A stretch of DNA of 64,000 bases, taken from positions 5,399,001 to 5,463,000 of the forward strand of contig NZ_CP154260.1 of NCBI RefSeq assembly GCF_039545795.1. Reading direction: 5' to 3'. A model generated the notes under the pieces. The model made no database searches, was not told the origin of the DNA, and worked only from the letters and a program-made list of their open reading frames with translations. The DNA is from Chitinophaga niabensis (lineage in GTDB: Bacteria; Bacteroidota; Bacteroidia; Chitinophagales; Chitinophagaceae). A program made the translations under genes and the position numbers. Positions 17,481 to 27,587 of this stretch are shown here, one piece after another; position 1 is the first letter of the stretch; each line of letters opens with the position of its first letter.

Positions 17481-18020
17481 ATGTTTGTTGTTATGTCCTT
17501 TTCATTCGGCTTTTTCCGTTTTCTCACCTATGGCAACCTGTTTGTGGTGGGCTTTTTTGTACTGATGGCTTTGATGGCGTTGCTGGTTGTAGGTAATATG
17601 TCCGCTATGGTGGCTACCATGTTCACGATTGGTATTGTATTCATCCATAACATCCTTTGCCTTCATTTGCAAAAGGCGGTGAAGGACCCGGAGGTGACGA
17701 TCAGCAGTAACTTTTACACCTTTATTATTATACTGAGCGTACTCAGTATCCTTTACAGCATTTATATCTTTTTCAGTGTAAGTGCTATGATGGCTGTTTC
17801 TGAGGCGGATTTCATCAAAATGGTGGATGCCAACAGCATGCAGGGAGCAGAAAAACCACCTCCGGGTATGATATCTGCTATCCGTAAAGTTGTATTCGGA
17901 CTGATAGGCATTCATGGCCTGGCAATTGCAGGAAATGCTGTGTTGTCCCTTATTTTCCTCAGAAAATGGAAGAAGGAACAAGCGGCTAGAGAAGAAGAAG
18001 AAACAACATTAGATCTATAA
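17481..18020 (+). CDS. Four-helix membrane protein, unknown function
   Basis: 179 aa with four hydrophobic segments at about 10-38, 42-62, 78-103 and 132-155, and a charged C-terminal tail (RKWKKEQAAREEEETTLDL). No enzyme motif, and not recognised. It ends 3 bp before rarA and may be co-transcribed with it. A second ATG four codons in is equally plausible as start. Confidence 0.72.
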   Translation: MFVVMSFSFGFFRFLTYGNLFVVGFFVLMALMALLVVGNMSAMVATMFTIGIVFIHNILCLHLQKAVKDPEVTISSNFYTFIIILSVLSILYSIYIFFSVSAMMAVSEADFIKMVDANSMQGAEKPPPGMISAIRKVVFGLIGIHGLAIAGNAVLSLIFLRKWKKEQAAREEEETTLDL

Positions 18021-18023
18021 ACC

Positions 18024-19283
18024 ATGCGAGCACCACTGGCAGAACGATTGAGGCCTGCATCGCTGGACGACCTGGTAGGCCAGGAGCATCTTACCGGGAA
18101 AGGCAGCATCCTTCAAAAGGCCATAGCACAAGGCAAAGTACCTTCCATGATCCTTTGGGGGCCTCCGGGCGTTGGTAAAACCACCATCGCCAACATTATT
18201 GCACATACCCTGCAGGTACCTTTTTATACGCTCAGCGCTATTTCTTCCGGGGTAAAAGATATCCGGGAAGTGATAGACCTGGCTAAACATCAACATGCGG
18301 TACTGTTCATTGATGAGATCCACCGTTTCAATAAATCACAGCAGGATGCTTTGCTGGGTGCGGTAGAAAAAGGGATCATCACCCTGATCGGCGCTACCAC
18401 GGAAAATCCTTCCTTTGAAGTGAATGCGGCTTTGCTCTCCCGATGCCAGGTATATGTATTAAAACCTTTGGGAGAACCGGAACTGAAACAGTTACTGGCG
18501 CAGGCCATGCAGAAAGATGAATGGCTGGCTTCCAAAACCATTGAGATAAAGGAATCGGAAGCGCTCTATAACATTGCCGGCGGGGATGCCAGGAAACTGC
18601 TGAACCTCTTTGAACTGGTGGTGGATACTTTGCAGGATGAACATCCGATTGTGATCACGAATGAAAAAGTAATGGACATTGCCCAGCAACGGGTAGCCAT
18701 TTATGATAAAGCAGGTGAGCAGCATTACGACATCATTTCCGCATTCATCAAATCCATCCGCGGTAGCGATCCCAATGCTGCTGTGTATTGGCTGGCACGT
18801 ATGCTGGAAGGTGGGGAGGATGTAAAATTCATTGCACGCAGGATGGTGATACTGGCATCTGAAGATATCGGCAATGCCAATCCGAATGCATTGTTATTAG
18901 CCACCAGTTGTTTTACGGCTGTGAACCTGATCGGTAATCCGGAAGGAAGGATCATCCTTTCCCAATGTGCCACCTACCTGGCTTCTTCTCCCAAAAGCAA
19001 TGCTTCTTATGCAGCCATTGGTGCGGCACAGGCTGCTGTTTCGCAAACAGGGGATCTGCCTGTTCCATTGCATATAAGGAATGCACCTACAAAACTCATG
19101 AAGCAACAGGGATACGGAAAAGGATATCAGTATTCGCATAGTTACGAGAACAACTTCTCTCAACAGGAATACCTGCCGGACCTCTTAAGTGGTATGAAGT
19201 TCTATGACCCCGGAAAAAATGCCAGGGAAGATGAATTGCGGAAATACCTGAAAGCTTTGTGGAAGGAGAAATATGGATACTAG
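18024..19283 (+). CDS. rarA: Replication-associated recombination protein A
   Basis: AAA+ ATPase (RarA/MgsA, homologue of WRNIP1) acting at stalled replication forks. 419 aa. Begins [21 protein letters not shown]; Walker [10 protein letters not shown], Walker [10 protein letters not shown], sensor [12 protein letters not shown], then the MgsA C-terminal domain ([46 protein letters not shown]). The final 29 residues, from MKFYDPGK to KEKYGY, are encoded by DNA that is repeated twice more immediately downstream. Confidence 0.96.
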   Translation: MRAPLAERLRPASLDDLVGQEHLTGKGSILQKAIAQGKVPSMILWGPPGVGKTTIANIIAHTLQVPFYTLSAISSGVKDIREVIDLAKHQHAVLFIDEIHRFNKSQQDALLGAVEKGIITLIGATTENPSFEVNAALLSRCQVYVLKPLGEPELKQLLAQAMQKDEWLASKTIEIKESEALYNIAGGDARKLLNLFELVVDTLQDEHPIVITNEKVMDIAQQRVAIYDKAGEQHYDIISAFIKSIRGSDPNAAVYWLARMLEGGEDVKFIARRMVILASEDIGNANPNALLLATSCFTAVNLIGNPEGRIILSQCATYLASSPKSNASYAAIGAAQAAVSQTGDLPVPLHIRNAPTKLMKQQGYGKGYQYSHSYENNFSQQEYLPDLLSGMKFYDPGKNAREDELRKYLKALWKEKYGY

Positions 19284-19484
19284 TATGTATATGAAGTTCT
19301 ATGACCCCGGAAAAAATGCAAGGGAAGATGAATTGCGGAAATACCTGAAAGCTTTGTGGAAGGAGAAATATGGATACTAGTATGTATATGAAGTTCTATG
19401 ACCCCGGAAAAAATGCCAGGGAAGATGAATTGCGGAAATACCTGAAAGCTTTGTGGAGGGAGAAATATGGATACTAGTATGTAA
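19194..19484 (+). repeat. 97-bp tandem triplication of the rarA 3' end
   Basis: Three head-to-tail copies start at 19194, 19291 and 19388. The first is the end of rarA; the others lie outside the gene. Differences are very few: GCC to GCA in copy 2 and AAG to AGG in copy 3. Because 97 is not a multiple of 3, the extra copies are not in frame with rarA, but each contains its own ATG-to-TAG reading frame of 29 codons (19291-19380 and 19388-19477) encoding the RarA C-terminal peptide. Confidence 0.95.
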
Positions 19485-19536
19485 AGGAAAAAGAAAGAAG
19501 ATTTTTTCTGAATTATTACCTGCGCAGAAGTATCTA

Positions 19537-21933
19537 TTACTTTATTTCTTTCCGCTCCTTATCTAAGATCTCAAATTCCTGCTGGATCTGCTCTCCCTCA
19601 TCATCTACCAGTGTAAGTGTATGTTTTCCCGGCTTTGGCCTCAGCTGCATCTGGTGAAAATCACTGGTTGTTCCTACAAACTCATTATCGATATGCCAGA
19701 AGATATGTGCCGACTGGTTACGATGCGTAGCTTTAAAAATGGCCTGCCCCAATGTTCCGTCAATTTCTACGGGAACAAAGATCCTGGCCTGTGGCCGGGG
19801 ATAGATCAACTCCATAGACTTTCCCTGCTCTGCCATATTACATCCGGGTTTATAAGGAGGCAGCGGGATGTAACTATGACTGCTTTTATAAAAATGTTCC
19901 ATGGCAGGCGGTAATACAAACCACGGCTTATGCTGCATCAACTGTGGTGATTCACAATCTGCCGTTACCCGGTATTGCCCTGTAACATCAAGATGTATCA
20001 GCTGATGATAAGGACAAACAGCAGAACGAAGCCCTGCAGCCGGAACAGCCAATGTATCTTTCTCTGTGCAGAACTCTCCTGCCCTGTGGCCACTCAGGTG
20101 GCAAACAACGATCTTTTGCAATTTACCTGCGGGTGCATCAAAGGAGCTCAGGGTAGTGAGTACACGGAATATATCGAACATGATAGGTGCCGCTGTAGAT
20201 ACGCCTGTTAATCCCGGTCTTCCTTCTCCATCAGCATTACCTACCCAAACTGCCACTACATGCTGCGGCGTAACACCAATTGCCCAACCATCTCTGAAAC
20301 CAAAGCTGGTACCGGTCTTCCAGGCTATTCTTTTAGAGGAGGAAAAATGTTCCCAGATAAATTCTTCCCCGGGACGCATCACTTCTTCCATTGCCTGGAA
20401 TGCATACCAGATAGCTCCGGCATCCAGTACACCATGTTTGGCAGGTGTATGTTTTGATTTGATGGTTTCATCTATACGGTAACCGGGTGCATGATAATCA
20501 TCCGCATCATATTTTCCATTGTACTGCTCCATGTGCAACAGGGTGCGTGCCATGCTGGCATATACGCCACTCAGTTCCCAGAGCGTAGTTTCACCTCCAC
20601 CCAGGATCATAGAAAGACCATAATGCCCCGCGGGTTTGTTCATGGTGGAAATACCCAGGTTCTTCAACAATACCAGGAAACGTTCTGCACGGTATTGCTG
20701 TAACATGCGTACAGCAGGAATATTGAGTGAACGTGCCAGTGCTTTTGAAGCAGGAACGGCACCATCATATTCCCTATCAAAATTCATGGGGGTGTATCCC
20801 GCAATCTGTGTGGGCACATCCGGCAATAAGGTATTAGGCAACAGCAATCCATCACTTAACAATCCTGTATAGAGCAATGGTTTCAGTGTACTGCCGGGGC
20901 TCCGGGGCGCATGGATGATATCCACATAACTTTCCAGTTCCGGATTATCAGGGTTGTATACATTGCCCACGTATGAAAGTGCATGGCCTGTTTCCACATC
21001 GAGCACCAATGCGGCCGCATTGTTGATGCCATTTGCTTTGAGCTGTATATGATGACGATAGAGGATCTCGTTTACATTCCTTTGCAGATCACCATCCAGG
21101 GAAGTTTTCACACGGGTGGTGCCAGTTAGGTGCTGCCGTGTGTAATCCAATCTGAAGCGGTCTAATAAATGCGGCGCTAGTTGCGGCAGCGTGTGTGGCT
21201 TATCCGGTAAAGGTTCCATGGAAGACAATGCACAGGTGGCGCTATCGATCGTGCCGTTGCGCCAGAGTTTTGCCAGCAAGGCGTTACGTTTATCCATCAG
21301 TACCTGGCGGTTGCGGCCGGGATGGATCAATGCAGGGCTGTTCGGCAAAACAGCCAGGGTAGCGGTTTCTCCCCAGGATAACTGATCCGGCTTACGGCCA
21401 AAATAACGCCAGGACGCTGCTTCCAGTCCTACCACGTTTCCGCCGTAAGGGGCATTGCCTGCATAAAGGCCCAGTATTTCTTTTTTAGAATAAGCAAATT
21501 CAAGACGGGTAGCGAGAACGGTTTCTACTAATTTCTGCCAGAAAGTGCGGGGTTTGTTGCGGGACAAACGGATCACCTGCATGGTGATAGTACTGGCACC
21601 GCTCACTACTTTACCACCTGTGAGGTTCTGTTTGATAGCGCGGCTCATGGCTACAGGGTCAAGGCCCCAGTGATAATAGAAACGTTTATCCTCATAGGCC
21701 ACGATGCATTTTGCAAATTTATCCGGCACCAGTTTATCTGCGGGGAAACGCCACTGGCCATCTGTAGCGATGGCGGCGTTCATCAGTTCTCCTTTACTGT
21801 CTTCGATCACAAATGAAGTAGGTGCAGTAAAGAGTTTTTTAGGAAGAAGGAAATAATACCACACCAACAACACCGCGATGATGCTCAGCCTCAGTTTTCT
21901 TTTAACCGCCCAGTGTTTGATCCGTTGCCACAT
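19537..21933 (-). CDS. pbpC: Penicillin-binding protein 1C
   Basis: Bifunctional peptidoglycan synthase, about 798 aa. One N-terminal membrane helix (LRLSIIAVLLVWYYFLL). Glycosyltransferase GT51 domain: IVAYEDKRFYYHWGLDP (catalytic Glu), GASTITMQVIRL. Transpeptidase domain: SxxK in SPGSTLKPLLY, KTGTSFGFRDGW as KTG. The C-terminal PBP1C-specific domain has PHQLIHLD...YKPGC. An ATG 42 bp upstream is possible, but MWQRIKHW at 21933 fits the family better. It is directly downstream of the alpha-2-macroglobulin gene, the usual partner. Confidence 0.95.
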   Translation of the reverse strand: MWQRIKHWAVKRKLRLSIIAVLLVWYYFLLPKKLFTAPTSFVIEDSKGELMNAAIATDGQWRFPADKLVPDKFAKCIVAYEDKRFYYHWGLDPVAMSRAIKQNLTGGKVVSGASTITMQVIRLSRNKPRTFWQKLVETVLATRLEFAYSKKEILGLYAGNAPYGGNVVGLEAASWRYFGRKPDQLSWGETATLAVLPNSPALIHPGRNRQVLMDKRNALLAKLWRNGTIDSATCALSSMEPLPDKPHTLPQLAPHLLDRFRLDYTRQHLTGTTRVKTSLDGDLQRNVNEILYRHHIQLKANGINNAAALVLDVETGHALSYVGNVYNPDNPELESYVDIIHAPRSPGSTLKPLLYTGLLSDGLLLPNTLLPDVPTQIAGYTPMNFDREYDGAVPASKALARSLNIPAVRMLQQYRAERFLVLLKNLGISTMNKPAGHYGLSMILGGGETTLWELSGVYASMARTLLHMEQYNGKYDADDYHAPGYRIDETIKSKHTPAKHGVLDAGAIWYAFQAMEEVMRPGEEFIWEHFSSSKRIAWKTGTSFGFRDGWAIGVTPQHVVAVWVGNADGEGRPGLTGVSTAAPIMFDIFRVLTTLSSFDAPAGKLQKIVVCHLSGHRAGEFCTEKDTLAVPAAGLRSAVCPYHQLIHLDVTGQYRVTADCESPQLMQHKPWFVLPPAMEHFYKSSHSYIPLPPYKPGCNMAEQGKSMELIYPRPQARIFVPVEIDGTLGQAIFKATHRNQSAHIFWHIDNEFVGTTSDFHQMQLRPKPGKHTLTLVDDEGEQIQQEFEILDKERKEIK

Positions 21934-21981
21934 AGTAATGAGAGAAAGGCGGCAGCGATGTACGCTGCCGCCCATGATATT

Positions 21982-24900
21982 TTATTTTGTTACCTCTACC
22001 CATTTGCCTGGTGCAAATGCATGAATGGTATTGTCATACATTGCTTCCACAGCGGTAGCCGGGAGATAATATCTTCCGAGGTAAGCTGCATTCAGCAATA
22101 CCTGGTAAGTAACGGTTTTGTTTTCTTCCAGGTTGAAGTAAGTATATACCCTGTCGTCCCGCACATCACGATAAGTGAAAGGAGAAGAACGCATGGTGCT
22201 GTCGTTACCCATCAGGCGGGTGTTGATGATCTCCCAGCCGGAAGGGAATACCTGTGTTAATGCCATCTGCTCATAGTAACCACGTTTGCCGGGGTTGGTC
22301 ATGGAAACGGTGGCTACAAAGTCAGTACCCTGTTTCAGGTTATCAGGGTTCAGTTGCTGACCACTGCGGTTGGTGTAAAGCACTTTCATGTTCAGTACTT
22401 CCGGATTGTTCTCTGCATAAGGGTTCGAACCGGCTTCCGGCTGACCTCTTAAAATGAGGCGCGCGTACAATACATTCGAACCTTTATTCTGCAGGCTCAC
22501 ATTTCCGTTGGCAACATTGAATGCAACTGGTACCTGTGAAACATAAGAAGGACTGCTGATATTACCGCTCGCAGCATTCAGGCGATAGCTGTAGGTCATT
22601 TTGCCACCGGCTTTATTCACGCCACAATATTTGGATATGGCGATCAATGCATAGGCGGTGGTTTGCGTGCTATACCATGTTTCTTTACCTAATTGTTGCG
22701 CTACCTGGCGCATCAGGTCAGTGGCCTGTGCACGTTGGCCCATGAGCGTTAGTGTTTCCAGGATCATGGCTTTATCGCGCAGATCGGAGCCAAATGTTCC
22801 GCCCATTTGTGTGTATGGCTGTACATTGGTGCTCAGTCCTTTTATCAATGCGGCAGCAGCTTCCGCCTGTCCGGCCAGTTTGTATGCGGCGGCCAGCCTC
22901 CATTTGGCAGGAATAGATAAATACTGGAATTCCTTCAGCCTGTTCATGGCTCCCAGTTCTGGTGTTTTAGCCAGCGCCAGTAAGTATAAACGATAGGCCT
23001 GAACAATATCTCCACCATAGAAATTATAACTGCTGGGGGCCCAGCTCACTGCTTTATTGCGTTGGTATTTCTTCCACTGATCCAGGAAACCCGGCGGCAG
23101 TGCATATCCTTTCTCCTGTGCTTCCAGCATAAAGTGACCGGCGTAATTGGTACCCCATTCGTCAGAAGTATTACCTCCGGGCCAGTAGCTCAATCCACCG
23201 TCTGTTGCCTGAAATCCTTTCAGGCGGTTGATGCCATGTTTGATATTCCTGTCCAGTGCAGCTGCCTGCTGCCCGCTTACATCCATTACCTGTGCCAAAG
23301 AAAGCTGCGGGAAAATAGAAGAGGTGGTTTGCTCCACACATCCGTGCGGATACTGGATCAGGTAATCCAGGCGTTTGCCGAGGTTCATGGCAGGAATGGT
23401 AGATACTTCCAGCACACCTGTATTGGTACCAGCCATCCCTACAGGAGAGAAAGCCGTATTCCAGGAAGCACCAGGTTCTATCTGTTGTTCCAGCACATTG
23501 GTCATGTAAGGATTTGGATTACGTACATCCAGTTCTACATTCTCCTCTGCCCTTTCTTTTCCACTGGTGGCTATGATCTTGAATTTACCAATGCCTACCT
23601 GTGAACGGATCTTCACATCAAAATACACCAACTGCTCACCTGGTTTAGGAAAGCTTACCTGTTTGGTAGTTTCTCCTACTACTTCAAAATAAGCATTCGA
23701 TGCAAGTGTAACATTGGCCTGCCGGACATGCGGTTCCAGGCCAAATACCGTTACCGGCAACTGGATGGTTTCTCCGGGACCCAATACCCTGGGCACTGTG
23801 GCCAGGAGCATCAATGGTTTCTTCACGGCTACGGCTTTGTCAGCAAAACCGTAAGCACCTTCCTGTCCTGCTACTACCATGGCTTTTACAGATCCTATGT
23901 AAGGTGGTAATTTGAATTTATGTGTTTGTTTATCTCCTTTCCCGATAGAGAACGGTCCCATAAATTTCACCACCGGTTTAAAGCGGTTGGCTTTGGCGGC
24001 GCTGGCTCCCTTATTCAATCCTTCGTCACCACCAATGCTCAGGATACGTTCCAGATCAGCACCCCAGGCTCCTATCACATAATCGAACAGGTCCCATGTT
24101 TTTACACCCAATGCCTCCCGTGCATAAAATGCACTGTGTGGATCAGGTGTTTTGAAACGGGTGAGGTCCAGCAATCCTTCATCTACAATGGCGATGGTAT
24201 ACGTCATGGCTTTACCGCTGGCTTCAGACACCGTAATAGATGCATCTGCTTCAGGACGTAAAGTGGCGGGTATATTAATTACCGGTTTGAGGATGGTATT
24301 GGGATCTTCTACCAGGATGGGCACGGTACCGTACATCCTGATGGGAAGGTCGTTGGCTGTTTGGGCATGCGGTTGCAGGAGACTAACGTTCACGTATATG
24401 TTCGGCGCCATTTCTTTTTCGGCTTTGAATTTGTAAACGGTCTGCCCTTTCTCTGTTCCTATCCAGTCTGTTTTAATCACTTTGCTGCCGGACTCAATAC
24501 TGATCAATCCTCTGCCGCCTTCGCTGCTGGGGATGGTGAGCACTACATCTTCTCCAACAGTATATTTTGTTTTGTTGGAAGTGAATACCAGCATCGCTGC
24601 TTCAGAGGGATTTTCCTTTTGCAGGCGTTCCGCATAGTTAGGCCAGTCCACGTAAACAGCCTGCCCGGTAATGTGGCCGCTTTCCAGGTCTTTCACACGG
24701 ATGAGGTAACGGCCCCATTCAGGATAACGGACCATGAAAGGCCAGGTACCTTTACCATTCACGATGCTGATCGTTTTTTCCTGTAAAAGCACATTATAAT
24801 TATCTTCCGTGAAGTTGCTGATCTCATTGGAATTTTCATCCCACCACCAACGCCACCTGATCTTATACATTTTTACTTCTACCTGGCGGGTACCTTTAAT

Positions 24901-27552
24901 GAGTGCGCCATTTGCATCAACATTCACAATATTCACCTGGTGAGATTTATCTGTTACCAGCATGCCGGTAAGCCGATCTCCCTGTGGTGCGCTTACACCC
25001 ACATAAGAATCAAACACATGGTAAGGCATGGAGAAGTGATCGATACTGAAATCGCCTCCCGGTTCAAATACTTTTATTTCGAAATTTGCTTTCAATACAC
25101 CGGGTGCGCGTTCGCCAACCGGAATATTTGCTGCCACAGTGGCTACACCGTCTTCATTTAAAGCCCCATCAAAAATGGTTTTACTCTCTGCACTGAATTT
25201 CTCTGTAGGATCATCAAAATGATAATCTTCGAATTTGGGGAAGGCGGTGGAAGATGAACTGAGGGATACATCTACTTTCGCTTTCAGACTTTGTGCTGTG
25301 GCACCAAAGAGCCATGCTGCGGAGAGTGTTCCTTTCGGGCTTTCATCTTTGATCAGTGCCTGCTTAGGACCGAAGTCCAGTTTCACTTTGAGGCGGTTGG
25401 GTTTTACCGTTTCTATCCGTACGCTCCTGCTGAACACAGCACCACCCACTTTCACTTTTGCCTGCCAGCTGCCTGTTGGCGCTTCAGGATCAGTGAGTGT
25501 ATGGAAATTATAGAAGCCATTGAGGGATTCATGTTGATTGATGCGTTTGTACAGCTGACCTTTCGGGTTGTACAATTCCAGGATCACGGGGTGATTGGGA
25601 GGCAGTTTACCTTCTTTATCTTCCAGCATAAAGGTGAGGAAGATGGAATCGCCGGGGCGCCAAACGCCACGTTCTCCATAGAGGAAACCTTTTATGCCCT
25701 GTTGTACTTCTTCTCCTTTCACATCAAAACGGCCCAGGGGTAAGGAACTACCATCATCCAGTTTCAGGTAACCGCGTTCATTATCACGTTTGGCTACCAG
25801 GAGATAAGGTTTACGTTTCAGATCAAATTTCGCGAAACCGTCTCCATCACTTTTGGTGCTGAAGATCACCTGTTGCTGGTAATCGAGCAATTCCAGCTCT
25901 ACGCCGGACAATGGTTTGGCATCTATGATATTAGTTACGGCTACTACCATGCTGTTATCATTTCCCCTTTTGGCGATCAGGCCGATGTTGGAAGAAATGA
26001 TATTGCGGGAGGCCCATTTTTCTTTGTTGTAGTAGGAGTTGTGACAGGGGTTTTCTCTTTCAGACCACCTGTATCCATAGGGATAATAACTTTCATACCG
26101 GCGCCAGAAGGAATCGTCTTCATCCAGCTGTTCGCCATAGTATTCATAATCCTCTTCGCTTTCCTCGTCTTCTTCCGAATCCTTTTTCTCCATTCCTTTA
26201 CAGGAGTACAGTGCATACTCTTTCCTGAACCCTATGGTTACACGGTAAATAGCTCCCGGTTCTGTTTTGATCAGTTGTTCCAGGTCGAGGTTGAAGCGGG
26301 TGCGTTTGTGCAGGTTGATGGATTTATCCTGATCGAGGTAAATGGTTTTCTCTGCAACGGGGCGGGCTACACGCCGTAATTCCTGCTCACCGTCCAGGCT
26401 GTTCCTTTGCAGGTATTGCGGGATATTGTTTTCGTAGATCCTGATCACTACCACGTCCACGGCTTTTAAACCAACCGCGTCAAAAGGCATTACCAGTTTG
26501 CCGCTCTGTGGCATGATCACTCCTTTACCGGGGATGGAAACAGAGGGCAGGCGGTTTTCGAAGTTCACGTTGCCGGTGAATCCTTTATTTAATTTTTCAT
26601 CGAATGTGCTGAGGATCCCTTCATTCACTACTACGGTATAATTACCTTCCAGCCTGTCCGGCGCAAATACTTTCACCTCACTGCCTTCTACGGTATAGCG
26701 CAGATCACTTACTCCGCCGATACCGATAAGGCCATCCAGGCTCTGGCCCATATTAATGGGGCTGGAGAACTGTACCAACACATATTCTTCCGGATCGTAC
26801 ATGGGTTTTATGTCCAGTACTTTAAAGTCCCCGATGGCGGGTATTTCAATGCTCTTGCTGTCTGCCACATCTGAGTTGATGGGTTTACCATTCCAGCTGA
26901 TCTCCATTTTGGCGGCAACAGACTTGCGTACGATGTTTCCGATCGTGAACTTGTAAGTGCGGTTAGCTACATCATGCTGCCAGGCGATATTGGTGCCGGG
27001 GCCATCATATTTTACAGAGATGAGTTTTTCGATTGCCTGTACATCTTCCAGGTCTGCTGTGCGCACTACGCCCGAGAAGGTCATTTTCTCCGCGCTGTTA
27101 TTGGCAGATCTTAATCCGAACATTTCCACATCAAAAGAAGGTTTGATCACCTGGAAATCAAATTCAAAGGTTTTCAGCTCACCGGGAACGGTCATTACCT
27201 TGCCCAGTTTGAAAGTGCCTTTGTAGGTTTTACCCGGTGTGAGGTTCTGGTCCGGCCTGAACTCCACGGTGGTAGCATCTACCCAGTATGCCTTTCCTTT
27301 AATGGAGGGAGAGAAAGAAAAGATCTCTTCTTCCAGGGGTTCATTTTGTGTATGCGTTACATTTACATCTCCCGCCAGTTGAATGCGGATGGCACTTTGT
27401 TTTGAAATAATGCCCGTGGTGAATGCTTCAATGTATTTGGCAAACGCGGGGTTCATTTCTTTTGCTTTGGTGCTGCAAGCCGTTATGGTAGCTGCCATGG
27501 CGGCACACAACAAAAGGCAGGCAAGGGTTAAATGCCGGGTGTTCGGGTACAT
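21982..27552 (-). CDS. Alpha-2-macroglobulin family lipoprotein (YfhM-like)
   Basis: Very large (about 1856 aa) periplasmic protease inhibitor, thought to trap proteases entering after envelope damage, when PbpC repairs the wall. Lipobox ITAC near residue 27. Macroglobulin MG domains fill the N-terminal half. The thioester motif is present as GCVEQ (Cys and Gln retained, in YPHGCVEQTTSS), so this is the thioester-bearing class. The bait region around KGMEKKDSEEDEESEEDYEYYGEQLDEDDS is unusually acidic. A longer in-frame start (27624) exists, but ATG 27552 directly begins the lipoprotein signal. Operon with pbpC. Confidence 0.94.
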   Translation of the reverse strand: MYPNTRHLTLACLLLCAAMAATITACSTKAKEMNPAFAKYIEAFTTGIISKQSAIRIQLAGDVNVTHTQNEPLEEEIFSFSPSIKGKAYWVDATTVEFRPDQNLTPGKTYKGTFKLGKVMTVPGELKTFEFDFQVIKPSFDVEMFGLRSANNSAEKMTFSGVVRTADLEDVQAIEKLISVKYDGPGTNIAWQHDVANRTYKFTIGNIVRKSVAAKMEISWNGKPINSDVADSKSIEIPAIGDFKVLDIKPMYDPEEYVLVQFSSPINMGQSLDGLIGIGGVSDLRYTVEGSEVKVFAPDRLEGNYTVVVNEGILSTFDEKLNKGFTGNVNFENRLPSVSIPGKGVIMPQSGKLVMPFDAVGLKAVDVVVIRIYENNIPQYLQRNSLDGEQELRRVARPVAEKTIYLDQDKSINLHKRTRFNLDLEQLIKTEPGAIYRVTIGFRKEYALYSCKGMEKKDSEEDEESEEDYEYYGEQLDEDDSFWRRYESYYPYGYRWSERENPCHNSYYNKEKWASRNIISSNIGLIAKRGNDNSMVVAVTNIIDAKPLSGVELELLDYQQQVIFSTKSDGDGFAKFDLKRKPYLLVAKRDNERGYLKLDDGSSLPLGRFDVKGEEVQQGIKGFLYGERGVWRPGDSIFLTFMLEDKEGKLPPNHPVILELYNPKGQLYKRINQHESLNGFYNFHTLTDPEAPTGSWQAKVKVGGAVFSRSVRIETVKPNRLKVKLDFGPKQALIKDESPKGTLSAAWLFGATAQSLKAKVDVSLSSSSTAFPKFEDYHFDDPTEKFSAESKTIFDGALNEDGVATVAANIPVGERAPGVLKANFEIKVFEPGGDFSIDHFSMPYHVFDSYVGVSAPQGDRLTGMLVTDKSHQVNIVNVDANGALIKGTRQVEVKMYKIRWRWWWDENSNEISNFTEDNYNVLLQEKTISIVNGKGTWPFMVRYPEWGRYLIRVKDLESGHITGQAVYVDWPNYAERLQKENPSEAAMLVFTSNKTKYTVGEDVVLTIPSSEGGRGLISIESGSKVIKTDWIGTEKGQTVYKFKAEKEMAPNIYVNVSLLQPHAQTANDLPIRMYGTVPILVEDPNTILKPVINIPATLRPEADASITVSEASGKAMTYTIAIVDEGLLDLTRFKTPDPHSAFYAREALGVKTWDLFDYVIGAWGADLERILSIGGDEGLNKGASAAKANRFKPVVKFMGPFSIGKGDKQTHKFKLPPYIGSVKAMVVAGQEGAYGFADKAVAVKKPLMLLATVPRVLGPGETIQLPVTVFGLEPHVRQANVTLASNAYFEVVGETTKQVSFPKPGEQLVYFDVKIRSQVGIGKFKIIATSGKERAEENVELDVRNPNPYMTNVLEQQIEPGASWNTAFSPVGMAGTNTGVLEVSTIPAMNLGKRLDYLIQYPHGCVEQTTSSIFPQLSLAQVMDVSGQQAAALDRNIKHGINRLKGFQATDGGLSYWPGGNTSDEWGTNYAGHFMLEAQEKGYALPPGFLDQWKKYQRNKAVSWAPSSYNFYGGDIVQAYRLYLLALAKTPELGAMNRLKEFQYLSIPAKWRLAAAYKLAGQAEAAAALIKGLSTNVQPYTQMGGTFGSDLRDKAMILETLTLMGQRAQATDLMRQVAQQLGKETWYSTQTTAYALIAISKYCGVNKAGGKMTYSYRLNAASGNISSPSYVSQVPVAFNVANGNVSLQNKGSNVLYARLILRGQPEAGSNPYAENNPEVLNMKVLYTNRSGQQLNPDNLKQGTDFVATVSMTNPGKRGYYEQMALTQVFPSGWEIINTRLMGNDSTMRSSPFTYRDVRDDRVYTYFNLEENKTVTYQVLLNAAYLGRYYLPATAVEAMYDNTIHAFAPGKWVEVTK

Positions 27553-27587
27553 AGTGTAGGTTTTTGAATGGATTAAAGGTATCGGAA

